Source: Gambelia wislizenii (lineage: Eukaryota; Chordata; Lepidosauria; Squamata; Crotaphytidae). From it: a stretch of DNA of 64,000 nt. Of this stretch, positions 34,268 to 45,719 are shown piece after piece. The translations under genes and the position numbers were made by a program. The stretch spans positions 282,700,028 through 282,764,027 of the forward strand of contig JAUMIR010000002.1 in the NCBI GenBank assembly GCA_030847615.1, written 5' to 3'. The notes beneath the pieces are model-generated. The model saw nothing but the letters and a program-made list of their open reading frames with translations. It was not told the DNA's origin and made no database searches. Every line of letters starts with the position of its first letter. Position 1 is the first letter of the stretch.

Positions 34268-35551
34268 AGTAGCATGGATGCCAGTTACACAACAGGAAAA
34301 GGTTCGTGAAATTCCGGATTACCGTTCTTTCACATCAGCAGTGCATAATTCACACAAATTCTTGCTTATTTGGAAGATGTGGTCAGTTTTGGTTTTCGTA
34401 GTTTACACAGGCAAAGGTGGGGGAGTATGGCCTCCAGATAATTAAAGTCAGGCAGGAGGAGGGAAGGGAGTTATCCAGGAGGGAAGAAAAGCACAAACAA
34501 ACAAAAGAATGATGGAGCGATCTGTTGCTGGGACACACACACACACTCACTCACACACCACCCAAGTTCCCAATCGTCTTCTCTGTCCCCAAAGCCTTAA
34601 ATAAAGACAAAGGAGTGAAGGAAAGCACAAACAATCAAAAGAATGATGGAGCGATCTGTTGCTGTGAAACGCACACAGACTCACTCACACACCACCCAAG
34701 TTCCCGATCGTCTTCTCTGTCCCCAAAGCCTTAAATAAAGACAAAGGAGTGAAGGAAAGCACAAACAAACAAAAGAATGATGGAGCGATCTGTTGCTGGG
34801 ACATGCACACAGACTCACTCACACACCACCCAAGTTCCCGATTGTCTTCTCTCTCCCCAAAGCCTTAAATAAAGACAAAGGAGTGAAGGAAAGCACAAAC
34901 AAACAAAAGAACAACAGAGCGATCTGTCGGGTGCAGCACACTCACACAAACTCACACACCACCAAAGTTCCTGATCGTCTTCCCTGCCCCCACAGCCTTA
35001 AATAAAGACAAAGGAGTGAAGGAAAGCACAAACAAATGAATGACAGAACAATCGGCCAGTTCCATCACGCACGCACACACACACCACCGAAGTGGGGGCT
35101 AGCCCCATTCCCGATCATCTTCCCTGCCCCCAAAACCTTCCTTTGAAACAAACAGGAAGGGCTCAGAGCAGATTTCTCAAAGTGGGCTGCAAGCAGAAGA
35201 AGGACAAAAGCAGGCTCGGTGGATTTCTCTCTCCAACCCCTCCGTCTATTCAGAGAAGGCACAATGGTCACTCCAACCAATCACGATTCAGCTCTGCTTA
35301 CGCTAATTCAAAAAGATCGCTGCAACTTCACACAGACATTTGTGACTGGTAAGTTCACACAACCAATTGTGCACGTTTTCGTGAACTTTATCAAAAAAAA
35401 GTCGGGAAAACTAGCGAAATCTGATACCGCGGGACTTATGGGTTTTTCCGTCCCCTCCTTCTGAAAAGAGCGCTGTGGCTTCAAAATGCATGGGAACTAT
35501 CAGGCTTCTTGTCGCATTCTTTGAGGATATATTTTGCCATGTAAATGGCGC
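34268..35551 (-). mobile_element. Non-autonomous relative of the 12.8 kb transposon
   Basis: The right end, read in reverse, is GGGCGCCATTTACATGGCAA, and the next 150 bp track 12828-13010 (shared CCTGATAGTTCCCA and a GAAAAACCC block). Copy 3 has the empty site near 57.17 kb (ATCATGGATTCAA). TGGA or TGG flanks both sides here. The left end is not a clear inverted match. The interior holds a tandem repeat rather than genes. Confidence 0.65.
34490..35060. repeat. About 134-bp tandem repeat, 4-5 units
   Basis: The phrase AATGATGGAGCGATCTGTTG and its variants recur at 34507, 34642, 34776, about 34909 and about 35035, each unit ending CTTAAATAAAGACAAAGGAG. The array is inside the element at 34.27-35.55 kb. 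Confidence 0.9.
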
Positions 35552-35799
35552 CCTGGATTCAAGCAGAAAGAGATATATTACCCAAACATATATTTTCAGC
35601 AAATGTTTAAATAAACACAACTACATGACAAACAGTGAACCCCTTCAGAGAACAGATGGTTTAGGTATAAGGAAATCTTAGCACCACCACCATACCAACT
35701 TTGTTGTTTCTTAGAACATCACTTTCTTAAACCAAAAGACAAATATAATTGATTTGGAAGATGGAAAGAAGGAGGAGGAGCCAGAATAAAGGACTTCTA

Positions 35800-36617
35800 C
35801 AGTTGCCCCTCCACATTCGCGAATTCAGCATTCGCGGTTTTAATTATTCGCGGTTTTGGGAGGGCCCCCCCGCGCCCCCACAAAACCGCGAAAAGGGGCC
35901 TCCAGAGGCCTCTTGAAAGCCCTGGGAAGGAACGGGGAGGGCCAGGGAGGCGTTCACGGGGCCTTTGGAGACCCTCCAGAGGCCTGGTGAAGGCCTGGGG
36001 AGGGTGGGGGGAGGCCACGGAGGCCTTCACGGAGCCTTGAAAGGCTTCCTGAAGGCCCCAGGGAGAGAGGATGGAGGTTGGGGGGAGGCATTCACGGAGC
36101 CTTGGAAGGCTCCGTGAAGGCCTGGGGAGGGTGGGGGGAGGCCCCGGGGAGGGAGGGGGGAGGATGGGGGGAGGCCTTCACAGAGCCTTAGAAGGCTCCG
36201 TGAAGGCCTGGGGAGGGTGGGGGGAGTCCACGGGGGCCTTCACGGAGCCTTGAAAGACTCCGTGAAGGCCCCGGGGAGGGAGGGGGGAGGATGGGGGGAG
36301 GCCTTCACGGAACCTTGGAAGGCTCCGTGAAGGCCTGGGGAGGGTTGGGGGAGGCCACGGGGGCCTTCACGAAGCCTTGAAAGGCTCCGTGAAGGCCCCG
36401 GGGAGGGAGGGGGGAGGATGAGGGGAGGCCTTCACGGAGCCCTGGAAGGCTCCGTGAAGGCCTGGGGAGGGTGGGGGGAGGCCACGGGGGCCTTCACGGA
36501 GCCTTGGAAGGCTCCGTGAAGGCCTGGGGAGGGGGGGAGGGCAATCAATATTCGCGGTTTTTTGACATTCGCGGGGGTCCGTGGAACCTAACCCCCGCGA
36601 ATGTCAAGGGACAACTG
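35800..36617 (-). mobile_element. Second pogo/Tigger-like element with palindromic array, opposite orientation
   Basis: Ends CAGTTGCCCCTCCACATTCG and GACATTCGCG...CAACTG are those of the element at 26.41 kb in reverse order, flanked by TA (35798-35799, 36618-36619). The interior has about nine palindromes of the GGCCTTCACGGAGCCTT type with G-rich spacers. Copy 3 has the empty site near 57.49 kb, with a single TATTTGAA or similar, which supports real transposition after the copies separated. Confidence 0.85.
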
Positions 36618-36979
36618 TATTTGAATGGTAAACCTCTACAATTAGAACAACTTAAAAAAACAGATTTAACCCAATACACCTGTAACGGCTGTGATGAAGA
36701 GATAAATCCTTTTTAAGGGAAAACTGCACTATATGCATGACCCCCTTTCCCGCAACCGTAAGATCTGTAACTCTATTCAAAACGTATTGTAATAATAGCA
36801 AAAATAAACAACAGGACAAGCTTCAAAACTATGTCAAATAATACAGGAGGCAAAATCTCACAATTCTGCACGGATGAGATTTCCTTGGGGATTAGATTGG
36901 GGATAAAAATATTGGGGGGAGGGAATACATTTGCAAATGCCGCCCTGTAAATTTTGAGAGGGGAGGTGAGAAAGAGGAG

Positions 36980-37195
36980 CATCTGACCTTGCAGACTCAG
37001 GGTTGAATCCAGGAACACCCTCAAGCTGCTGACGTTCAGGGGGAGCGTAACCCCATCTGGCACATTGAATCCCTGTTCCCTGGTCTGCTGTCGACTGAAC
37101 AGGAGCACCTCTGCCTTGACTTAATTAAGTTTCCATGGGCTGAAGAGCAGCTGAGAGATCCAGCAGAACCAAAAAGAACACACTTCCTGTGAGAG
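36980..37195 (-). mobile_element. LINE reverse-transcriptase fragment (CR1/L2 type)
   Basis: Minus strand shows DGVTLPLNVSSLRVFLDSTL, the block that follows the catalytic motifs in CR1/L2-like elements. It corresponds to 19.56-19.75 kb of copy 1; its continuation lies at 38.75-39.06 kb, separated by a copy-2-specific insertion. Confidence 0.65.
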
Positions 37196-37507
37196 TATTC
37201 TTGCATGTATGATTGTGTGCATGTATGGGTTCCTGGTAAAACAAGGCCTTAAAATGAACCAAGAAAATGGATGCCGCGCAAAGCATGGCTTGAGGCGTAA
37301 CTTGGAAACTGGACCGAGGAGAAAACTTGGAAGCTGAGATGAGGTGCTGACCAAGCATAACCAAACACAATGGAAACTGATCACCTAGTTTGCGAATGTT
37401 CTGTACAAGTGTGTGGATTGCTGGCCAGGCATGGCAGAGACAATAACAGCTGTCGGTATGATTGAGGAAGTTCTGAGTGACCATGGAACACACCTTGATC
37501 TGCCTAA

Positions 37508-38128
37508 GGAGATTTTCACACGGGGCCAAAATGCCCCGTTACTGCCCCACTACCTCCTCTCCCGTTCCTGCCACGGAATAACATAAATCTTTCACACACT
37601 CACCTTAATTCCGCAGCAGGAACGGGCTCCCCCTCCCCTTGCTGGCCGGCCCTAAATGCAGCCGTTGTATGGCTGCTTTTATGACCGGCCGTCTGAAACA
37701 TTATCACGTTATCACGTGATAATGCCGGATGGTAAATTTAAAAAATAAAACTCCCCCAAACATAAAATCAGTTCACCAAGCACAAAAACACTCTTTAAAT
37801 CACATAATCAAAACAGGGAGGGTAAAATAAAGGGTGCCACTTACCTGGATGTCCAGATCGTACCAGGAAGTGCTCAGAACGGACCTCCCCTCTGTGGCTG
37901 TCATTTCGGAACAGGAACGAGGCTCCTGTTCGCACACCTGTGACTGCGTTATAGCGACGGAACGGGAGGTCTATTCACGATGAAAAATCGTGATTACATT
38001 GTTCTGCAACAATCACGGGAGTAGGATGGATGCAGGACAGAACGGGGTCAACGTCGTCCAAAAGGGAAAACCTTTCCCGCCCCTGTTCTGTTCCTGCCAC
38101 GGGATATATAGCCCGTGCGAAAATCTCC
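37508..38128. mobile_element. Harbinger-like MITE, 621 bp
   Basis: Terminal inverted repeats GGAGATTTTC(A/G)CACGGG at both ends are flanked by TAA (37505-37507, 38129-38131), the 3-bp TWA-type target typical of PIF/Harbinger. The interior contains CACGTTATCACGTGATAATG and no open frame for a transposase. Confidence 0.75.
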
Positions 38129-38131
38129 TAA

Positions 38132-38755
38132 GGAATTGTCTAAGGAACTGTCATGAGATCATGCCAGCTCGAAAAGCATGCAGTTCTCAAGGAAGGAGAT
38201 GGAAAAGGTATAAGAGCAGGGACATTTTCGGCCTTGCTTTCATGGTTCCTGTACAAGGCAACAGACCATCCACGCCTTCATGGACGTCTGATCAACGTTC
38301 AGGAAAGGATCGTTGTGAGTATGTGATGTGAGTGTGTGTGTGAATGGAAAAGAGCTCTTGATAGTTAACTGAATGAAGCCCAGCAGCCATTTCGGGGAGG
38401 CCGCAGAGGGGTGGAGGGAGGGTGGCAGAGAGGCTTTTCAGACACCCCCCACCCTACCAAAGCTGCAACAAGGCTGGAAATCTGCATTGCTGGTTTGGGA
38501 AGGGTGAAAGGGTGGCTGAAAAGCGCTTTTCCCCCAAACTCCTCGCTCTCTCAGGGCTTGGATCTTCACCTCAAATGGAGCCAAGTTGCAGGAGAGCAAG
38601 GAGTTAGGCAACGCAATTTGCTCACTGAGCACTTCGTTTAAATCACCTCCTCTCCCTTGTGTATGAGGGAGAGAAGCTGATTTAAATGAGGTGCTTCCTG
38701 AGCAAACCGCAAGTAGTCGAATTTGTGAAAGTGAAAGCCACGACCATGTAGAGGC
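38132..38755. other. Copy-2-specific insertion remainder
   Basis: This ends at TAGAGGCAACTGTA, which resembles the right end of the CAGTTG-type pogo elements, but no left end was found. An inner stretch has a diverged inverted repeat (GATTTAAATGAGGTGC against GCACTTCGTTTAAATC). It is probably a damaged transposon. Confidence 0.35.
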
Positions 38756-39059
38756 AACTGTAGATCTAGATAATCAATCTCATCCAGAAACCCCTGGAGC
38801 TAGGAGGCCGCCCCACACTCCAGTCCTTTGTCCAAAAAAAGGAAAGTTGGAGACTGTCCAGGAACTGACCAATACACTGACTCTCCTTAGGACACACCAT
38901 TTCTGGATACACACAAACACTAAAGCACCTTTCCCAGAGCAATGGGAGAAGACAATTTTGCAGCCACCTGAATGCTGCAAGCGTATCCCTACTGACCTAC
39001 GAGTCAGTCCTACTGAAGTTAAAGGGACTTACTTCTGAGTAGGCGCAGGCAAGATTGAA

Positions 39060-40024
39060 CTGTAAAGCTCTTCAGAGTATTGAAAGGTAACCAGCTCTGT
39101 ATATCAAATTTTTTAACCGCTATTATTTAATAAAGACCAGGCCCTGAATAAAGTTGGAAGAGAGTTTTTAAATAAACAGTCTGAAAAGTTTGGCTAACAC
39201 TTCTGTCAAGCAGGCCCTCCCTCCTTCCCTGTGTATTCGCACCAGCACAGAGTTGGGAGGAAGGCGTGTGTGTTTGTACAATCTTAAACACACTCTCGGG
39301 GATTTCTCGAACCTGGACGTCCCATAGAACTATGTCTCCCTTCGGTAGCGGCCACCACCCAATGTGCAATGAAACCCTAGTCCAGTGGGCAACTGCAAAA
39401 GTTCTCTGGTTAACCAGTGGAACTGCTCGCTCTGTTAAAGTATCACCAACCCTCCCTTCTCTATCCCAGAGAAGAATCAAGGTAGCTATGACCAGCAAGG
39501 CGCATGTAAAGTAGGCTTTAGTAGGAAAAGAGAAAAAGTTTCATTTTTTAAGTTCAAGCAAGCTAACCCATTCAGAGGTAGACATATCATGGAGAAAAGG
39601 CGTTTCTCTCGCCAAGTCCCAACTTAAGAGTTACATAGAATATAATGACGTATAGACTACAATCAGTCAAGGCTAAAATAAATTATATAAGCTAATGCAA
39701 CTAGCTAAACACATTTTCATTATCTGAGAAACGTTTCACTCACATTTAGAAGGTTCACCACCCTTAGTCTCTGTCCCATTGGAATGGGCCTCTGGTTTAT
39801 CAAAAAGCCAGCCTAGGTAGTCTCTGATGATGGAATTCAGAGTTATATAAAGTGGTCTGCTCATTCAGACCTCAAGATCATATCCCAGGTCTGAATCCAC
39901 AGACCTTCACAAACCATGTGGCATTAAAGAGAATACTACATCTCTTCAAAACTCCATTAGCCAAATCTGATTGGCTCTGCATTGCCCAATCTGATTGGCT
40001 CTCCTGTACGGTGATGTGATGTCA
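39060..40024. other. Unassigned stretch unique to copy 2
   Basis: I see no element termini, no exon pattern and no long conserved frame. It lies between LINE debris and a CR1 and has no counterpart in copies 1 or 3 at the same place. Confidence 0.3.
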
Positions 40025-40028
40025 TACT

Positions 40029-40440
40029 TAGCAAATGGAATCATAGAATCATAGAATTGCAGAGTTGGAAGAGACCACTAGGGCCATCCAGTCCAACCCC
40101 CTGCCATGCAGGAATACACAATCAAAGCATCCCTGACAGATGGCAATCCAGCCTATGTTTAAAGACCTCCAAGGAAGGAGACCCCACCACGCCCCGAGGG
40201 AGTGCGTTCCACTGCTGAACAGCTCTTACTGTCAAAAAGTTCCTCCTAATGTTGAGGTAGAATCTCTGTTCCTGGAGCATGCATCCATTGCTCCGTGTTC
40301 CAATCTCTGGAGCAGCAGAAAACAAGCTTGCTCCATCCTAATGTGACACCCTTACAAATACTTAAACAGGGCTATCATATCACCCCTTAACCCTCTTTTT
40401 TCCAGGCTAAACATACCCAGCTCCCTCCTCTGGAGACGCT
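40029..40440 (-). mobile_element. CR1 LINE 3' end, minus orientation
   Basis: It begins with the reversed tail (ATAGAATCATAGAATTGCAG) and contains the C-terminal coding blocks, 5'-truncated at about 40440. Confidence 0.9.
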
Positions 40441-40695
40441 CCATGATAGATTATAGCCATGTTTAAATATTTGAAGGGATGTCATACTGAGGATGGGGCA
40501 AGCTTGTTTTCTGATGCTCCAAAGAATAGGACACAGAGCACTGGGTTCAAACTACAGTAGAAGAGATTCCACCTAAACATTAGGAAGAACTTCTTGACAG
40601 TATGAGCTGTTCAGAAATGGAATACACTGCCTCGTAGTATGGTGGAGTCTCCTTCTTCTAACTCTATGATTCTATAATTCTATGATTCTATGTCC
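40441..40695 (+). mobile_element. CR1 LINE 3' end, plus orientation
   Basis: TATTTGAAGGGATGTCATAC to the tail TCTATAATTCTATGATTCTA. It abuts the minus-oriented CR1, forming a head-to-head inverted pair. Confidence 0.85.
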
Positions 40696-40949
40696 TGATC
40701 TCACCCAGAAGTATTCTGGCACAGACCTTCCATTGATGCTGGGATCGCACCAGCAAAATGGGCATGTTTTCAGTTGCAGGATATTCCATTACAGAAACGG
40801 AATGGGGGAGTGGGGCATCCATTCACAGCTTAGCTCATGAATAAAAAAGAGTGCTGGCATAACAACAGCCAAATGGGAGCATGACGACACAGGAACGATG
40901 TCGTCTGAAAGAGAGTCCTTTAGCAATCTCCTGGCATTCTCATAACGCC

Positions 40950-40952
<3 letters not shown>

Positions 40953-40980
<28 letters not shown>
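40953..40980. repeat. (CT)n microsatellite
   Basis: About fourteen TC units. Confidence 0.9.
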
Positions 40981-40999
40981 CTTGGCTTTTCTTCACAAA

Positions 41000-41480
41000 T
41001 GAAGATTCGGGAAGGACTCATCCCCCGCTTTCTGCAAGTGCCCTGATGACTAATAAGGCCAATCTGAAATAAACAAGTCCAGTTGCAGAAAACACAGCAG
41101 AAGGTCTCCTTGGGTGATGTTTGTGGGTTGTGATTCTTTCTACGTTAACATTTCTCTTCAAGACTTGTTCAGCCTGAGTTCTCAAATAAGGCTGCAGCGT
41201 TGTGGATAGTGTGTCTCCATGCATCCCGAGGTGAGGCCAGGGAGGACCATTGATGGTGATTAATTTGACCGAGCTTGAGATGTTGTTTTAGGGAGTCCTT
41301 GTATCGCTTTTTTGGAGCACCCCTCTTACGGTGACCTGTGACAAATTCACCGTAGAGTACTATTTTGGGGAGGCGATGGTCCTCCATCCTAGAAACGTGC
41401 CCTGCCCAGCACAGCTGTGCTCTCAATATCATGGCCTCAATGCTGGTGATCCCTGCTTGCTCAAGGACAGCAACATTCGT
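41000..41480 (-). mobile_element. Non-LTR retrotransposon C-terminus
   Basis: The minus-strand frame 41432-41169 contains LCWAGHVSRMEDHRLPKIV, YGEFVTGHRKRGAPKKRYKD and HQWSSLASPRDAWR. This order (aGHv-Rm, LP-k-lygEl--G-R--G-p-kRykD) is the common C-terminal tail of I/Jockey- or RTE-like non-LTR elements. Only the tail remains. Confidence 0.75.
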
Positions 41481-42100
41481 CTGATAATCTACAGTGTATT
41501 GTAAATGGCATAGTCATATTTCAAGGGAGAGAAAGCCAACATGGGAACTAATGCCATTCAAGTGCAAATGTTGTGATGGTGCAAAAGAGTGCATTGCCAT
41601 TCTGCTCTCAATCTGACTATGAGAGAAATGGCTTGCAAGTAAAAAGACAGAAAACAACTGCCTAGTGTGATAAGCACCTGAGGCTCTGGAGAAGTAGAAA
41701 ACAAGCTCACTCCATCTTCTATATGCTGTCCCTTCAAGGATTTCAAAATGGCTATAATTTCACATCTCAGTCTCCAGGTTAAACATCCTCAGCTCCCTGA
41801 ACCTTTCACCGTAGGGCTTCGTTTTCAGAGGATATACCATCTTCTCCATCCTCCTCTTGACACATTCCAGCTGGTCAATGTCCTTCTTGAACTGGTAATG
41901 CTGGTGAACTTTATCAGCTGGATGGGTTGAATTTGAAGATGAAGATGAGTTCGACAAAAAGAGTTATCCATACAGTGACTTTCTTGAATTAGGATTTTAA
42001 AATAGTGATGAGTACCAACTGAGGCCACAGCTGAATGAAAACAATGACTATTGTGTCTCAAAATAGTATTTTACCTAACGTAATATATACCAATAGAATA
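41481..42100 (-). mobile_element. CR1-like fragment matching 20.3-21.0 kb of copy 1
   Basis: ATTTCAAGGGAGAGAAAGCC and GGTGCAAAAGAGTGC match copy 1 near 20.29 and 20.35 kb; 41.69-41.90 kb is reversed CR1 coding DNA. It marks the distal end shared by the alpha and beta units. Confidence 0.6.
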
Positions 42101-44629
42101 GGCTCTGCGAAAGGATGTGCTTTCAAACTGAACATAAGAGAGGATAATAATTGTAATAAATACATTAAGTAGGATATGAATATGGGTTGTTATTCTTGTT
42201 AAGTGTGCCTGGCTTTGACTCATGGCGACCACATGGATGGGACATCTCCAAAGACCCCCTGTCCTCAACCACGCTACTTGGGTCCTGCATTGAAGCTGAC
42301 AACAAAAAAGGAAGAACAAGAGACCTCTTGGCATTCAAACAGAAGTTCAAACCAAGAGTGGGGTTGTTATTTGATTAGCGGAGGAACTTAATACAGGTGT
42401 CCTAAATATTAACTTGCTGCTCCTTCTTCAAAATTAATGCTCATATATGGCTTGAGGAGTAAGATCGTCTCACAATTGAATGATGGAAATATTTCTTTTC
42501 CAGCCTTGGAAAACTGCTCTTGTAAAAAGGTTGGCTGTAACCGTATAGGGCAAATAAGAGATGGAGGTGGTGCCAATAATTCTTTCCATTTGTCCCAAAT
42601 CATCCCCGCAATGTTTCCTGAAGGAAGGCATTTTCAGTGTTGTAAACTACTTTTCTCTGTAATTGAAAGCAGTTATGGACCTTCTTTCAATCATGTGGGA
42701 TCTCCTTCCATAGAGGTTCATGTAATTCTCCCACCATGTCTGCAAAACTGCAAACCCTGTTCTAACGGTCGGACTGAGTGATAAAGATCAGTTTTGGGGA
42801 AAGAGAGAGGCCACTGTGCCTTGGTTTAGTATAATAAACTGCTTTGAAAGATCTGTGGGCTTGTCTATAGATATGAAAAAAATGGATTGCTCCGCAGTAA
42901 TATCAAGTCACAACAGCTGTGACCTGTCTAGATGGTTTTACAGCCCCCATAAACTTCTCAAGCTTGTAGCCGAGATGGTGGCCGCAAGTTAATTACTCGT
43001 GTTTTAAAATATCACAGTTCTCAACATTAAAAAAAAAAAAAAACTATTTCTATGGTGTGCACAAGCAATATTTCACCATTTAAAAAAACAGCAAGAGAAA
43101 GATAACAAAAATCCCCATTTTATTGCCTTAGCGATCCTAAGGTGAAAATCCAACATGGCGCCAGCAGTGCATTTGACCTGTAACCAAGCTCCGCCCCCTG
43201 TGTTCATCTGGCCAATCAGGTTTGTGCTTCCTCTTGTATGGGAAAGCGATTTATATTGAATCCCTTGTCTTAATGAGTGAAAATGCACAATCAACAAAGG
43301 TCTTTTCTAAAAAGTCAGGAAAAGCCGCAAATGCTTTTCTCATGTAGTTTTTGCTCTTTTCAGGACCCCTCCTTAACAATACAATGAGACAATGCAGAAT
43401 CCCATTAAGACAGCTCGAATTCCCAGCAAATTCTGTTAGGAGTATTTTCACCTTATAAGCAACCCCTGTGTTTTTACTATTTGCGCTAAAATGCTGTTTG
43501 GATATCTGCCATAATTTTCTGTCTTCTTGGGTTTTTCTGAAATAAACATGCTAATTTAGGTAATATATCCACTTTCATGATGGAAGGTTTCAAAATCATC
43601 TAGGAAGGGATAAATGCAAGCCTTGGCTGTTCCTGGTTTACCACCATTTGCTTTCTGCGCATATCTGCTCCTACTTGACTGTCATGAGGAAAGCTCTGGC
43701 CCAGAGATGCCTATGACCACCTAGAGCACAGAGGGACCAAAAGTGACACAGGCTTGCCTGTCGTCCGTCCAAGACAGGCTGCAGCCTCAGGGCTTGTCTA
43801 CATTAGTGAAATATCCTGAAATATCCCCCTAATCTGGTCCAATAATGCCACACGTCACACAGCCCTATCTACACCAGACTCCGAGAATACCACCTGAATC
43901 CTTAATCTTAATTTAGAAAACTCAGTTTTCTCCAGAGTTTGCTTGAAACTCCAGAGAAAAGTAGTGTGAACAATCCGTCTGCACTGCATTGAGGGGGACA
44001 ACTGTTTCCCCCCCCCCTCTCAGCATCACTTCCACTTTCCAAAGGCAGAGCCCTGGCACTAGTCACTATCTCTGAGAACAGGACAACCAACCAGCCCTGT
44101 CGTTGCAAGTTTGGCAACACTTTCTGACCTCAGAAGGAGCCACTTGCACCAGGGCTCTGCTTTTCTGGTGCACAATCACCCGTTCTGAGGTCAGAAGGAG
44201 CAACTAGCCTCTCCATCATGAGGCTGACTGGCGATTCTGACTTCAGAGAGAGTGACTAGCACTGGGGACTTGCAATGGCAGGGCTGGCTGCTCCTTCTGA
44301 CCACAGAGCAGGTGATGGTGCACCAAAAAGCACATCCCATGTGCTACTGACCCCAGAACAAGCAATCATGCACCGGAATGGCAGAGCCCTGTTGCTCTTC
44401 TGGTCGACAGCACAGCACAACAGAGGTGGCTGGACAGTGGCAGCACTCTCCTTATGCCTTGGAAATCCCATTGACTACGTATTTCAGAACACTGTAAGTT
44501 TGTGGAAGTAACTTATATGTACATTATAAGTAACTTTATTGGCTACATTTCAATTTGTGCAGCCTGAGAATGTGGACAAGATCCCTGGAGAGGTGAGAGC
44601 CACCACATGTATACTGGATCCTTGCTCAT
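42101..44629. other. Unassigned spacer before copy 3
   Basis: No exon or known element ends were established. A poly-A run lies at 43029-43042. Around 44.1-44.35 kb a diverged motif, TGACCTCAGAAGGAGCCACT and its relatives, recurs three or four times (44127, 44192, 44239, 44297), so part of this is a degenerate tandem repeat or an old transposon. Confidence 0.35.
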
Positions 44630-45719
44630 CCTGACTTCTGAAAGCAGCTAGAGAGGGACTGGCCAAGTGGGTAACGGAAGTGGTGAATGCCTTGCTGCAA
44701 CAAGGAAAGTTTCCATCCTGCCTAAAAGAGGCTCCGGTGAGGCCGTTACTAAAAAAAGGCCTCCCTCAATCCCACTATTCTGAATAATTTTCGGCCAATA
44801 CCTAAAATCCGATTTTAGGGGAAGTTTCTTGAACGTGTGGTGACCTTCCAGCTCCAGGGATTTCTGGATGAAAGGGTTTATCTAGATCCATTTTAGTCTG
44901 GCTCCAGACCTGGTTATGAGATGTAGACAGCTTTGGCCACCTTGATAGATGACCTACGCAAGGAACTGAACAGGAGGAGCATGTCCCTGTCGGTTCTCCT
45001 GGACCTCTCAGCAACTTTTGATACTTAATCCAGACAAGACAGGTGCTCCTGGTCAGTTGAAAGGCATATCCGGGAATATGGACTCTACCTGTGCTGGATG
45101 GGGTCACACTCCCCCACACTCCTCACTCTCAGGCTCACAGCTTGGGTCTTCTCCTGGACTCAACGCTGAACCGGGATGGCCAGGTTTCAGCACTGGCCAG
45201 GAGTACATTTGCAGAGCTCAAACCGGTGTGTCAGCTGTGTCCATTCCTTCAGACATCAGATCTGTCTACAGTGACATATTTCTTGATTACATCCCTGCAA
45301 GGGTTCTAAGATCCTCAGGAGAAGACTTTCTCTTGGTCCTGCCACCAACACAGGCTCATCTGGTGAGGACGAAAGAGAGAGGCTTCTGGGTGGCTGCTCC
45401 CAACCTCTGCAATTCCCTTCCTCAGGAGGCTAGGCTGGCCCCCTCCCTAATTTCCTTTCACCAGAAGCCAAAGAAATTCTTATGCAAGCAGGCCTTTCAT
45501 ACATAGCTGGGCTAATGGAGGTTTATTATTGGCTTGTGTTTATACTTTTATTTTATTTATCTTTATTGTTTAACTTTTATATGTTTTATGTTATTTTACA
45601 TTTTTATATTATTAATGTTTTAAATTATACTTTATGTGATATTTTGTGAGCCACCTTGGGTCCCTTCTGGGAGAAAGGCAGCATAGACATCTAATAAAAC
45701 AAAATAAATAAATGAATGC
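44630..45719 (+). mobile_element. L2-like LINE, 3' half
   Basis: Broken frames give LDP, GSRPGYEM and VLLDLSATFDT (catalytic motif region), then DGVTLPHTPHSQAHSLGLLL and a C-terminal block with RGFWVAAPNLCNSLPQEARL. The 3' UTR ends GTGAGCCACCTTGGGTCCC with AAATAAAT. Its tail is the left edge of copy 3 and also of copy 1 at window position 1. Confidence 0.75.

Noticed and set aside
44127..44330. Recurring TGACCTCAGAAGGAG as nuclear receptor sites
   Set aside because: It recurs as a diverged tandem repeat; the TGACCT match alone is weak evidence for regulation.
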